From: Microtetraspora sp. NBRC 13810
GTDB taxonomy: Bacteria > Actinomycetota > Actinomycetes > Streptosporangiales > Streptosporangiaceae
Assembly (NCBI RefSeq): GCF_030268685.1
Contig: NZ_BSRQ01000019.1
Coordinates: 116,013-180,012, forward strand
Reading direction: 5' to 3'
Length of the DNA stretch: 64,000 nucleotides
Shown: positions 35,202-42,840 of the stretch, piece after piece
Numbering within the stretch: position 1 is the first letter of the stretch
Layout: every line of letters starts with the position of its first letter
Made by a program: the position numbers and the translations under genes
The notes under the pieces: generated by a model
What the model was told of the DNA's origin: nothing
Seen by the model: the letters and a program-made list of their open reading frames with translations, nothing else
Databases searched by the model: none

Positions 35202-35615
35202 CTACCGGGGGAGCCCGGTCAGGCGGCACAGGGCGGCGAACCCGTCGTCGGTGCCGGGCCAGTGGCGGCGGACGGCGCCGAGTCCCGCACGGCGTACGAC
35301 GCCGCGGAGCACGGCGGTGACGATGATGGCGTCGTCCGCGTACCCGAGGACGGGGATGAAGTCGGGGACGAGGTCGATGGGCAGGGCCAGGTAGGCCAGC
35401 AGGAGCCCCAGCCGGACGCGCACCCCGCGGGGCAGTTCCGGGTCGGCGGCCAGGCGGCGGACCAGGCGCAGCACGTCCGGCAGCAGCCGCAGGGCCTCGC
35501 GCAGGAGGCCGCCGCGCGGGCGCGCGAGGGCGAGTGCCGCGACCAGCGCCGCCCAGGCCAGCAATACGGCGACCGCCAGGCCGATCAGCAGGTCCCACCA
35601 CCGCGAACCGGTCAC
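35202..35615 (-). CDS. DUF1232 (YkvA-type) membrane protein
   Basis: About 137 residues from the GTG at 35615 (TGSRWWDLL), preceded by GAGGAG. There is one N-terminal membrane helix (about 8-30). The DUF1232 core GLLLAYLALPIDLVPDFIPVLGYADDAIIVTAVL lies in the C-terminal half. A longer form from 35651 exists but lacks a ribosome site. It is the second DUF1232 gene of the window, upstream of the fluoride operon but separated from it by the riboswitch. Function unknown. Confidence 0.83.
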   Translation of the reverse strand: MTGSRWWDLLIGLAVAVLLAWAALVAALALARPRGGLLREALRLLPDVLRLVRRLAADPELPRGVRVRLGLLLAYLALPIDLVPDFIPVLGYADDAIIVTAVLRGVVRRAGLGAVRRHWPGTDDGFAALCRLTGLPR

Positions 35616-35814
35616 ACCCGCTCCTCGACCAAAGCCCAAATTAAAGACCATTTATCCAGATAAGCCGACCTTTCCGTGACATTACTTCAGCAGTCGCTTC
35701 TTTCGCAGAGTGTTTAGCCTGCACGACGAGCTGACGCTGCTCGTCAGGGCCGCCGCTCCCCCGCCGGCGCTCGACGCTGCCCGCCGGTGCTTGATGCGGG
35801 TAAGTTCGGCCGGC

Positions 35815-36417
35815 ATGGACGGTATCGCGGGGACGGTGGTGGCGGCGGCCGGGATGTTCGCGGGCACCAATGTGGACGATCTCATCGTGCTCACCGTTCT
35901 GTTCCTGGCGGCGCGGACGGGTGGGGCGCCGAAGGCGTGGCAGATCTGGGTGGGGCAGTATGCGGGGATCGCGGTGCTGGTGGCCGTTTCGGCGGTCGCC
36001 GCGCTGGGGTTGACCGTGGTGCCCGACGGGTGGGTCGGCCTGCTGGGGCTGGTCCCGTTCGCGCTCGGGGTGCGCGGCCTGGTCGCGGCCGTCCGGGCGG
36101 GGGATGGCGACGCGGATCCGCCGCCGGTGGCCTCCGGCGCGGTCGCGGTGGCCGGGGTGACGATCGCCAACGGGGCGGACAACCTGTCGATCTACACCCC
36201 GGTGTTCCGTACCATCGGCGCCGGGCCGGCGGTGGTGACCGTCGCCGTGTTCGCCGCCGGGGTGGCCCTGTGGTGCCTGGCTGGGTCCTGGCTCGGCTCG
36301 CACAAGAAGGTGATCGAGGTCGTCGAGCGGTACGGGCGGTGGATCGTGCCGGGGGTGTTCGTCGTGATCGGCGGGCTCATCGTCATCGAGTCCGGCGTGC
36401 TCGGCAGGATCTTCTGA
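35815..36417 (+). CDS. Cadmium-resistance (CadD)-family transporter
   Basis: 200 residues, five or six membrane helices. It has GMFAGTNVDDLIVLTVLFLAA at the N-terminus and VAGVTIANGADNLSIYTPVF in the middle, the paired (N)xDD/DN motifs of the CadD/LysE-like superfamily. Family members export Cd2+ or other cations; specificity is not predictable. I chose the ATG at 35815 because the hydrophobic protein begins there, although in-frame starts exist further upstream. No metalloregulator gene is adjacent. Confidence 0.85.
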   Translation: MDGIAGTVVAAAGMFAGTNVDDLIVLTVLFLAARTGGAPKAWQIWVGQYAGIAVLVAVSAVAALGLTVVPDGWVGLLGLVPFALGVRGLVAAVRAGDGDADPPPVASGAVAVAGVTIANGADNLSIYTPVFRTIGAGPAVVTVAVFAAGVALWCLAGSWLGSHKKVIEVVERYGRWIVPGVFVVIGGLIVIESGVLGRIF

Positions 36418-36592
36418 CCCTCACCCGATTCTGGGAGTGGCCCGCATGCCGGCGTAGACGCAGGCGGTGCCGTCGCTCCTACGGCCTCGACCGCCTCCTC
36501 GACGGCCTCGCCGCCAGACTCGCCGCCCTCTACGGGTGAGGGGGCCCGGCCCCGGGCGATGACAGAAGAGGGGTGATCGCGGGATATTCTGC

Positions 36593-37240
36593 CCCACCGC
36601 GCTGCCCGCCGCCTCCCTGCTCACCTCGCCCTTCTGCGAGCGCCACCCGCACGCCCGGGTGTCCCTGACCTCGCTGTCCTCCCGCGAGGTCAACCGGCAG
36701 CTCACCGACTTCGAGATCGACGTGGCCATGACGTACCTCGACGACGAGCTGTGCGGCGTCCAGGCCACCCCGTTGTACGAGGAGCGTTACCTGCTTCTCA
36801 CCCCCGACGACGGCGAACTGGCCGATCGGGAGGTGGTCCGGTGGGCCGAGGTGAGCGCCCTGCCGCTGTGCCTGCTGTCCGGCGAGATGCGCAACCGGCG
36901 CATCCTGGACGCCATCTTCCTCGCCAACGGCGTCACCGCCGTCCCCGCGATCGAGACGGACACCGTCTCCGCCCTTTACGCGCACGTCGCCACCCACCGC
37001 TGGTCCAGCGTCGTGGCGCACGCCTGGCTGCACATGTTCGGCGTGCCCGAGGGCATGCGGGTGATCCGGATGGAACGGCCCGCCCAGACGCCCAGGGTCG
37101 GCCTCGTCGTCGCCGACCGCACCCCCGAGCCGATCCTGGCCCGCGCCCTGCTGGACGTCGCCCGCGACCTCGACCTGCGCGACGACCTCAACCGGCTCGT
37201 CCACCAGCACCTGGCCGGGCGGCCCGCCGTCCCCTCCTGA
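36593..37240 (+). pseudogene. LysR-family regulator lacking its DNA-binding domain
   Basis: About 215 codons matching the LysR effector-binding domain: PTALPAASLLTSPFCERHPHARV, then FEIDVAMTYLDDE, YLLLTPDDG and the C-terminal VVADRTPEPILARALLDVARDL. The N-terminal winged helix (about 85 residues) that should precede it is missing; 36418-36592 does not encode one. An internal GTG at 36659 could start a shorter protein. Most likely a 5'-deleted remnant. Confidence 0.65.
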
Positions 37241-37250
37241 AACCGCGATC

Positions 37251-37282
37251 GCCCGCCCCGCCGAGACGACGGCGGGACGGGC
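37251..37282. terminator. Bidirectional terminator hairpin
   Basis: GCCCGCCCCGCCG (37251-37263) pairs with CGGCGGGACGGGC (37270-37282), 13 bp with one mismatch and a 6-base loop, followed by TTT. It lies between the LysR remnant and the convergent CU044_5270 gene. Confidence 0.75.
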
Positions 37283-37296
37283 TTTCGGCGTGCGCG

Positions 37297-38478
37297 TTAC
37301 GGCTTGACCGGCTTGTCATCCGTCCAGGTCGCCGTGGTGGTGGCGGACCACCAGGTGATGGTGCCGGGCTTCGCCCAGGCGTTCGGGCCGGTCGGCTCGA
37401 CGGCCACGATCTGGTCGGTCTGCAGGACCCCGGTCTCCGGGTCCACCAGGAGCTGCCGCTCGTACCTGCCGGTCCGCCCGGTCTCGGTCCGCGCGATGCC
37501 CTGCGCCTTACGGCCCAGCACGTCGGTCACCTCGCCGAGCGAGCGCACCCCGGGGATCCCGGCGAGCACCCGGTACGCCGCGGCCCGTACGGCGGGCTTC
37601 ACCGGCATCTCGCTCAGCAGGCCGGAGGTCACCTGGAAGAGCCAGGAGTCCGCGTCCTGCTTCTCGTCCGACTCCGTGCCGTGGCCCTCGTAGCCCGCCA
37701 GCAGGTACCGCCTCAGCGCGGCGTCGTCGGCGGGCAGCGCCTGGAGCTGGGCCACCGAGACGTTCCGGCCGGCCAGCTCGAAGACCTTGTCGCCCACGTT
37801 GATCGGGTTGCCGAACGGCTTGCCGCCCTTGCTGTCGAGGGTCAGGCTCATCGCCTTCTCCCCGGCGGCGGAAGGCTTGTCCATCGACACCTCCCACTCC
37901 GTCGGCGAACCGTCCCGCTTCCACGCGTCCTCCGCGCCCGGGGCCGGCTTCGAGCCCAGGTGCTGGTTCACGAACCAGCTCTCGACCTTCGGCGAGCGGG
38001 CCACCCACAGGCGGGTGCGGGTCGTGCTGTGCACCAGGTAGCGCTCCGCCGTACCCACCTGCTCGGCGGTGCCGGCCACGCCTTCGACGTACCAGTAGTC
38101 CCCGCTCGCCGCCGGCGCCTTCAGCGACGACTCGGCGGCGACGAGCAGCAGTTGCTTGGCGGAGAGGCGGACGGCCGGCTGGCCGCTCTGCGTGACGGCG
38201 GCGGCGGACGGGGCGCGCGGCGTCGGCGTGGTGCCGCCGGTCGCGGTGACCGCGACGGCCACGGCGGCGGTCGCCGCCACACCGGCCAGGCCGAGCCCCC
38301 ACACCGGCCTCACGGTCCTGCGGCGGTCCCGCGCCTGCCCCCGGGACATGGCCTGGGGCCTGGCCTGGGGCCTGGCCTGGGACATCGCGCGGGAAAGCTC
38401 GGCGGCGCGGGTGCGCTCGTCCACCGGCGTGTCGAGGTGGGCCGGGCGGGCCGCCCGCAACTGGTCGATCGGGTTCAT
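37297..38478 (-). CDS. CU044_5270-family membrane-anchored protein
   Basis: 393 residues. A cytoplasmic N-terminus (about 1-60) with Arg/Gln-rich repeats (QARPQARPQ) precedes one membrane helix (about 62-80, WGLGLAGVAATAAVAVAV). A long extracytoplasmic region has DYWYVEGVAGTAEQVG, YRVLAGIPGVRSLGEVTDVLGRKAQGIART and RQLLVDPETGVLQTDQIV. This is the CU044_5270 family, typically encoded after ECF sigma genes in actinomycetes. Its ATG overlaps the sigma stop (ATGA). An anti-sigma or sensor role is likely but inferred. Confidence 0.85.
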   Translation of the reverse strand: MNPIDQLRAARPAHLDTPVDERTRAAELSRAMSQARPQARPQAMSRGQARDRRRTVRPVWGLGLAGVAATAAVAVAVTATGGTTPTPRAPSAAAVTQSGQPAVRLSAKQLLLVAAESSLKAPAASGDYWYVEGVAGTAEQVGTAERYLVHSTTRTRLWVARSPKVESWFVNQHLGSKPAPGAEDAWKRDGSPTEWEVSMDKPSAAGEKAMSLTLDSKGGKPFGNPINVGDKVFELAGRNVSVAQLQALPADDAALRRYLLAGYEGHGTESDEKQDADSWLFQVTSGLLSEMPVKPAVRAAAYRVLAGIPGVRSLGEVTDVLGRKAQGIARTETGRTGRYERQLLVDPETGVLQTDQIVAVEPTGPNAWAKPGTITWWSATTTATWTDDKPVKP

Positions 38479-39002
38479 GACCACTCCTCAGTGAGATTGC
38501 CCACCCGGGACCGGGGACGGGCCGCCGGGGCCGTCTTCATCGCCTCGGCCAGCCGCCTGCGGGCGCGGTGCAGCCGCACCCGGAAGGCCGCCGTGGAGCA
38601 TCCGACGACGCGGGCCGCGTCGCGCCTGCTGAGCCCCTGCCAGGCGACGAGGATCAGGATCTCGCGCTCGTCCTGGGTCAGGGAGGCCATCGCGTTGAGT
38701 ACGGCCAGCCGTTCGGCCACCCGTTCCGCGTGGTCCTCCTCGGTCCAGGCCCGCAGCTCGTCGGCGAGCGACTCGCGCCTGATCTCGGCGCGGATGTTGT
38801 CGCGCAGCACGTTGCGCGCGACGACCAGCAACCACGGCAGGGCGGGATCCGGCACGTCGTCGAACCGCCGCCAGGCGATCGCGAACGTCTCGCTCACCAC
38901 CTCGTCCGCGACCTGCCGGCCCGCCTGGCTGACCGCGTAGGCCCACACTCGGTTCCGGCACTCGTCGTACATGGTGGTGAACCGCTGAGCGTCGTCCGTC
39001 AC
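38475..39002 (-). CDS. ECF-type RNA polymerase sigma factor
   Basis: 175 residues. Region 2 includes VSETFAIAWRRFDDVPDPALPWLLVVARNVLRD; region 4 includes SLTQDEREILILVAWQGLSRRDAARVVGCSTAAFRVRLHRARRRL. Region 3 is absent, as expected for ECF (group 4) factors. It is translationally coupled to the membrane protein downstream, which probably controls it. The GTG start is at 39002. The leader is an unusual G/T-rich stretch on this strand (39003-39188). Confidence 0.92.
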   Translation of the reverse strand: MTDDAQRFTTMYDECRNRVWAYAVSQAGRQVADEVVSETFAIAWRRFDDVPDPALPWLLVVARNVLRDNIRAEIRRESLADELRAWTEEDHAERVAERLAVLNAMASLTQDEREILILVAWQGLSRRDAARVVGCSTAAFRVRLHRARRRLAEAMKTAPAARPRSRVGNLTEEWS

Positions 39003-39188
39003 CGCCTGCCCCCCTTCGTCCCGGGTGTTGTTCCGACATGAGGAAGTGGGACGAGAACCCCAAGTGTTACAAACAACTCCAAAAACCCACCCAAAACCAC
39101 CCCCTAACCAGCACTTACCCGCCCCTCAACAACCCCGGAGACCCTCAACAACGGCACAGACACTTGGCGGACAGGGGCACGCACACCC
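39003..39188 (-). promoter_or_regulatory. G/T-rich leader upstream of the ECF sigma gene
   Basis: On the plus strand 39061-39148 is C/A-rich and almost free of G, so the sigma-sense strand carries G-runs such as GGGGCGGG and GGGGGTGG...GGGTGGG. Perfect 8-bp inverted repeats, CCAAGTGT (39060-39067) and ACACTTGG (39160-39167), bracket it. No coding sequence seen. Confidence 0.45.
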
Positions 39189-39793
39189 TCAGCGGCGGCG
39201 GAGGCGCTTGTCGGACAGGGGCGGGGGTGTGTGGTAGATGTCGTCCTGGTTGAGGTTGACGCCGGGTGGGACGATCTCGTCGATCCGGTCGAGGACGTCC
39301 CCGGTCAGTTCGACATCCGCGCCGGCCAGCAGGTCGGCCAGGTGCTCCGGGCGGCGCGGGCCGATGATGACCGACGTGACGGCGGGATGCGCCCGGACGA
39401 ACGCGGTGGCCAGGTGCGTCAGCGGCATCCCCGCCTCGGCCGCCAGGTCCGACAACCGGTGCCGAGCCGGCGCAGGCTGGCCTCGACCGCCCGGACGATC
39501 CAGCGCGGCGAACCGCCCCGGTCGTTGGCGTCCGGCCCCATGGGGTGGAAGAACTTCGTCGCGAGGACGACGTCGTCCCGCCGCCCCTTGAGGGCCTTGC
39601 CGACGATCTCCTCCGACTCGCCCCCGGAGTACACGTCGGCGGTGTCGAGGAAGTTGACGCCGGCGTCCAGGGCCGTGTGGATCATGCGGATCGACTCGTC
39701 GTGGTCGGGGTTGCCCATGGCGCCGAACATCATCGTGCCGAGAGCGACCTCGCTGACCGATATACCTGTTCCGCCGAGGATTCTGCGCCTCAT
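39189..39793 (-). pseudogene. Aldo/keto reductase with internal deletion and frameshift
   Basis: The N-terminal part (RRRILGGTGISVSEVALGTMMFG, then DTADVYSGGESEEIVGKAL and LATKFFHPMGP) is normal up to SLRRLGT (near 39463). The next recognisable sequence is in another frame and far along the protein: RLSDLAAEAGMPLTHLATAFVRAHPAVTSVIIGPRRPEHLADLL to the end. About 110-130 central residues, including the catalytic-His region, are gone. The retained Asp and Tyr of the active site cannot make a functional barrel. Confidence 0.85.
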
Positions 39794-40012
39794 CGTGTCT
39801 CGCCCTTCTTCCAGCCGGTTGCTCCTTCCAGCCAACCGCCGTCCCGGAGCCCTCGGCGCGACGAGACGGGCACCGCCTTACCAGGGGTCCGGCACACCCC
39901 CGCGGAGGACCATGGCGTACGCGATCACCGACCTCCCCCTTGGCGGACCGGTCAACGGGGCACGGACGGGGGCGGGTGGTACTGTTTCCGACGCCAGCAG
40001 AGGACGTCCCTG

Positions 40013-40072
40013 GGGAGGTGAGACCCATTACCGCCAGATCAGGCTGGGTGCTCTCGCCTCACGACCCCTCCG
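40013..40072 (+). promoter_or_regulatory. Structured leader with mutually exclusive hairpins
   Basis: GAGGTGAGA-CCCA (40015-40027) can pair with TGGG (40045-40048) plus TCTCGCCTC (40052-40060). Alternatively its GGAG and GTGAG parts can pair with CTCAC (40058-40062) and CTCC (40068-40071). It lies in the gap 39794-40130 (no gene seen), about 60 bases before the methyltransferase start. No known riboswitch class is recognised. Confidence 0.35.
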
Positions 40073-40130
40073 CCCGCGCGACGTAGGCGGCCGGGAGAGC
40101 GCCCGTCGGCAGTTCCGAAAGGCGCCTTTC

Positions 40131-41060
40131 ATGTCGGTTCCCTCGTCCGCTCTCTCCCTCCCCGCCATCGTCACCAGGCTCCGCGCCGCCGGCTGCGTCT
40201 TCGCCGAGGACGAGGCGGTACTCATCGTCTCCACCGCACGCACCCCGGCCGACCTCGCCGTCATGGTGGACCGCCGGGCACTCGGCCACCCTCTGGAACA
40301 CGTCCTGGGCTGGGCGGACTTCTGCGGCCTCCGCATAGCCGTGGACCCCGGCGTGTTCGTCCCCCGCCGCCGCACCGAGTTCCTCGTCACCCAGGCCGCC
40401 GCCCTCCCCCACCCACCCACCACCAACCCCCCGGAAACCACTCCGCCCACCCCCGACCGGCCGGAGACCACCCCGCCTGCCGCCGACCGCCCGGAGACCG
40501 TCGTGCGTGCCGCCGACCGCCCGGAGACCACCCCGCCCAGCTCCGACCGGCCGGAGACCGTCGTCGTCGATCTGTGTTGTGGCACGGGTGCGCTGGGGGC
40601 GGCGCTCGCCGCGGCCCTCGGACCGGTCGAGTTGCACGCCGTCGACCTGGATCCCGCCGCGGTGCGGTGCGCCCGCCGCAACCTCGCCGCCGCCGGAGGC
40701 CGCGTCCACCGGGGCGACCTCTACGAACCGTTGCCCGCCTCGCTGAGGGGCCGGGTCGACTTCCTGGTCGCCAGCCCGCCGTACGTCCCCACCGAGGCGA
40801 TCCGGCTGCTGCCCACCGAGGCCCGCATCCACGAGCCGCGGGTGGCGCTCGACGGCGGCGCCGACGGCCTCGACATCGTCCGCCGGGTGATCGCCGAGGC
40901 CGCCCACTGGCTGTCCCCCGGCGGCCACCTCCTCGTCGAGACCAGCGAGCACCAGGCCCCCCAGGCCGTGGAGACCCTCACCGCCCACGGCCTCCTCCCC
41001 CGCACCGCCACCTCGGAGGACCTCAACGCCACCGTCCTCATCGGCACCCGCGGGCGTTGA
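40131..41060 (+). CDS. HemK/PrmC-like protein N5-glutamine methyltransferase with a repeat linker
   Basis: 309 residues. The N-terminal helical domain (about 1-95) has DRRALGHPLEHVLGWADFCGLRIAVDPGVFVPRRRTEFLV, as in HemK-family enzymes. The SAM domain (about 145-309) has VVDLCCGTGALGAALAAALG, VDLDPAAVRCARRN and the catalytic SPPYVPTEA (family NPPY). Between them (about 98-143) is a Pro/Thr-rich insert with about five DRPET(T/V)-type repeats not found in PrmC. It methylates a glutamine or related amide; whether of release factors or a specialised substrate is unknown. The ATG is at 40131. Confidence 0.85.
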   Translation: MSVPSSALSLPAIVTRLRAAGCVFAEDEAVLIVSTARTPADLAVMVDRRALGHPLEHVLGWADFCGLRIAVDPGVFVPRRRTEFLVTQAAALPHPPTTNPPETTPPTPDRPETTPPAADRPETVVRAADRPETTPPSSDRPETVVVDLCCGTGALGAALAAALGPVELHAVDLDPAAVRCARRNLAAAGGRVHRGDLYEPLPASLRGRVDFLVASPPYVPTEAIRLLPTEARIHEPRVALDGGADGLDIVRRVIAEAAHWLSPGGHLLVETSEHQAPQAVETLTAHGLLPRTATSEDLNATVLIGTRGR

Positions 41061-41208
41061 TCGGTCCCAGGCTCCCAGGCGATTCCACCGTGCCGGCGGC
41101 TCTCTTCGGAACCTGGGCAGGGATTGCCCCCGTCCTCTCGGGGCAGGAGGGGCGGGCGGCCCGGCCTGCCGTCGCACGGCCGGGCCCCCGGTCGGAAGGG
41201 GACGTGGG

Positions 41209-42084
41209 ATGGACTTCAGGGACGACGCCCAGCTCGACTCCTCACAGGTCGAGGACACGGGCGGCAGAGGCGGGTTTCCCGGCGGCGGGCTGGCCATCGG
41301 CGGCGGCATCACCGGGATCGTCGCGCTCATCGCCGCACTGCTGTTCGGATTCGACCCCGGCGCGATCACCGGCGGCGGCACCGGCGCCGGACAGCCGCAG
41401 CTCCAGCCGAACTCCGACCTGTCCGCCCAGTGCCGGACCGGTCAGGACGCCGACCAGTCGGAGAAGTGCCGCGTCGTCGGCGTGGTCAACAGCATCCAGG
41501 ACTACTGGCGGGGCGCCTTCGCCGGCGACTCCTACCGGCCGGCCAAGACCGTGCTCTACTCCGGCGTGGTGCAGACCGGGTGCGGCACGGCGGACTCCTC
41601 GGTCGGCCCGTTCTACTGCCCGCGCGACCAGCGCGTCTACCTGGACCTGAGCTTCTTCGACCAGCTCAAGAGCCAGTTCGGCGCCGAGGGCGGCCCGTTC
41701 GCCCAGGCTTACGTGATCGCCCACGAGTACGGCCACCACGTGCAGAATCTCACCGGCACGATGAGCGAGGTCCAGGGCGACCGGAGCGGCGCGCAGAGCG
41801 GGTCCGTGCGGCTGGAGTTGCAGGCCGACTGTTACGCCGGGGTGTGGGCGAAGAACGCCGTGGACACCGGCTTCTACGCGAAGCCGTTCACCCGGTCCGA
41901 CATCGAGGAGGCGCTGAGCGCCGCCGCGGCCGTCGGCGACGACCGGATCCAGGAGCGGTCGACCGGCCGGGTGAACCCGGAGGCGTTCACCCACGGCACT
42001 TCGGAACAGCGGGTGAAATGGTTCACCACCGGCTACGAGAGCGGCGAACCGCGGCGCTGCGACACCTTCTCCCAGGGCATCTGA
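41209..42084 (+). CDS. Neutral zinc metallopeptidase (YpfJ-like) membrane protein
   Basis: 291 residues. It starts MDFRDDAQLDSSQVEDTGG, as typical members do (the RGG-rich head), with one membrane helix (about 28-48). The extracytoplasmic domain has VIAHEYGHHVQNLTG (HEYGH zinc site) and the downstream conserved LELQADCYAGVWA glutamate-containing helix. The C-terminal GTSEQRVKWFTTGYESG motif is present. This is the widespread KPN_02809/YpfJ family; the physiological substrate is unknown. It lies 148 bp after the methyltransferase. Confidence 0.92.
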   Translation: MDFRDDAQLDSSQVEDTGGRGGFPGGGLAIGGGITGIVALIAALLFGFDPGAITGGGTGAGQPQLQPNSDLSAQCRTGQDADQSEKCRVVGVVNSIQDYWRGAFAGDSYRPAKTVLYSGVVQTGCGTADSSVGPFYCPRDQRVYLDLSFFDQLKSQFGAEGGPFAQAYVIAHEYGHHVQNLTGTMSEVQGDRSGAQSGSVRLELQADCYAGVWAKNAVDTGFYAKPFTRSDIEEALSAAAAVGDDRIQERSTGRVNPEAFTHGTSEQRVKWFTTGYESGEPRRCDTFSQGI

Positions 42085-42141
42085 CCTGCGGAGGGCATTT
42101 CGGGAAGGCACGAACCCGGATTTCCCCATAAACTGCATAGG

Positions 42142-42453
42142 GTGATCTTCAAGATGGTCGGCGAAGGACGCCCTTATCCGGAACACGGTCTGTCGAGCAG
42201 GGAGTGGGCTCAGATCCCGCCCCGGCAGATCCGGCTGGACTCGCTGATCACGACCAAGGCCGTGCTCGACCTGCACTCGCTGCTGGCGAAGGACTCCACC
42301 TTCTACGGTGACCTGTTCCCGCACGTGGTCCAGTGGCAGGGCGAGCTGTATCTGGAGGACGGCCTGCACCGCGCCCTCCGGGCGGCCCTGCACCAGCGGT
42401 CCGTCCTGCACGCGCGCATCCTCGAACTCTCCGCCGAGGAGGAGCGCCCCTGA
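42142..42453 (+). CDS. Conserved small actinobacterial protein with a ParB/VapB-like segment
   Basis: 103 residues, GTG start. It has GRPYPEHGLSSREWAQIPPRQIRLDSLITTKAVLDLHSLLA, then WQGELYLEDGLHRALRAAL. Proteins of this type are sometimes labelled VapB-family antitoxins, but no toxin gene is adjacent and the EDGLHRALRAA segment is closer to ParB-like nuclease-fold proteins. I regard the function as unknown. It is separated by 57 bp from the metallopeptidase on the same strand. Confidence 0.75.
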   Translation: MIFKMVGEGRPYPEHGLSSREWAQIPPRQIRLDSLITTKAVLDLHSLLAKDSTFYGDLFPHVVQWQGELYLEDGLHRALRAALHQRSVLHARILELSAEEERP

Positions 42454-42597
42454 CGGTCAGGGTGCGCGGAGACCGGCGAGCGTGCGGCGCCGGAGGTCGT
42501 GGTCCCAGCCCGCGAGTTCTTCGCGTGCGAAAAGCGAAACGATCCTCTGACGCGAGTACCGGAACCTGCCCGCCGACGCCGAGCTGGAAAAGCCGGA

Positions 42598-42662
42598 CTG
42601 AAAAGCCTGACCGAGAAGCCAGGCCGAGAAGCCAGGCCGAGAAGCCAGGCCGAGAAGCCGGG
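42598..42662. repeat. 13-bp tandem repeats (four close units plus one divergent)
   Basis: CCGAGAAGCCAGG units start at 42611, 42624, 42637 and 42650 (last with GGG), preceded by a divergent unit at 42598. It lies immediately downstream of the Cys-rich peptide gene. The hairpin GGCTGA-AAAGG-TCAGCC (42661-42677) closes it. Confidence 0.85.
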
Positions 42663-42671
42663 CTGAAAAGG

Positions 42672-42746
42672 TCAGCCGTTGCAGCCGCAGCTGCAGCCTT
42701 TGGAGCAGGAACACGAGGACCCGTGTCCGCAGGTGCATCCGGCCAT
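42672..42746 (-). CDS. 24-residue Cys-rich peptide (metallothionein-like)
   Basis: A tiny open frame with ATG at 42746, preceded by GGGAGGG at ideal spacing, and TGA inside a short hairpin. The 24 residues contain seven cysteines (positions 4, 6, 12, 14, 18, 20, 22), arranged as CxC pairs and a final CxCxC, plus one His, with Gly/Ser spacers. This density and spacing suggest metal (Cu/Zn/Cd) chelation. It lies 95 bases downstream of the SARP regulator on the same strand. It is too short for a leader plus core, so a ribosomal-peptide precursor is less likely. I know no matching family. Confidence 0.55.
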   Translation of the reverse strand: MAGCTCGHGSSCSCSKGCSCGCNG

Positions 42747-42840
42747 GATCGCCCTCCCTGGATAACCGGAGTTTGCCGAGCACACGTAACGTAACCCCCA
42801 TTCATCTCGGCGTAAAGGAAAGAAATCCCTACCTCCGCCG

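Noticed and set aside
42142..42453. Toxin-antitoxin pair
   Set aside because: The VapB-like label is weak and no toxin gene lies beside it.
42672..42746. Thiopeptide or lanthipeptide precursor
   Set aside because: Only 24 residues with no leader, and no cyclodehydratase, LanB/C or YcaO gene nearby.
42457..42801. 114-residue reverse-strand protein overlapping the Cys-rich peptide
   Set aside because: Its composition comes from the 13-bp repeats and it lacks a ribosome site; the 24-residue frame has a good one.
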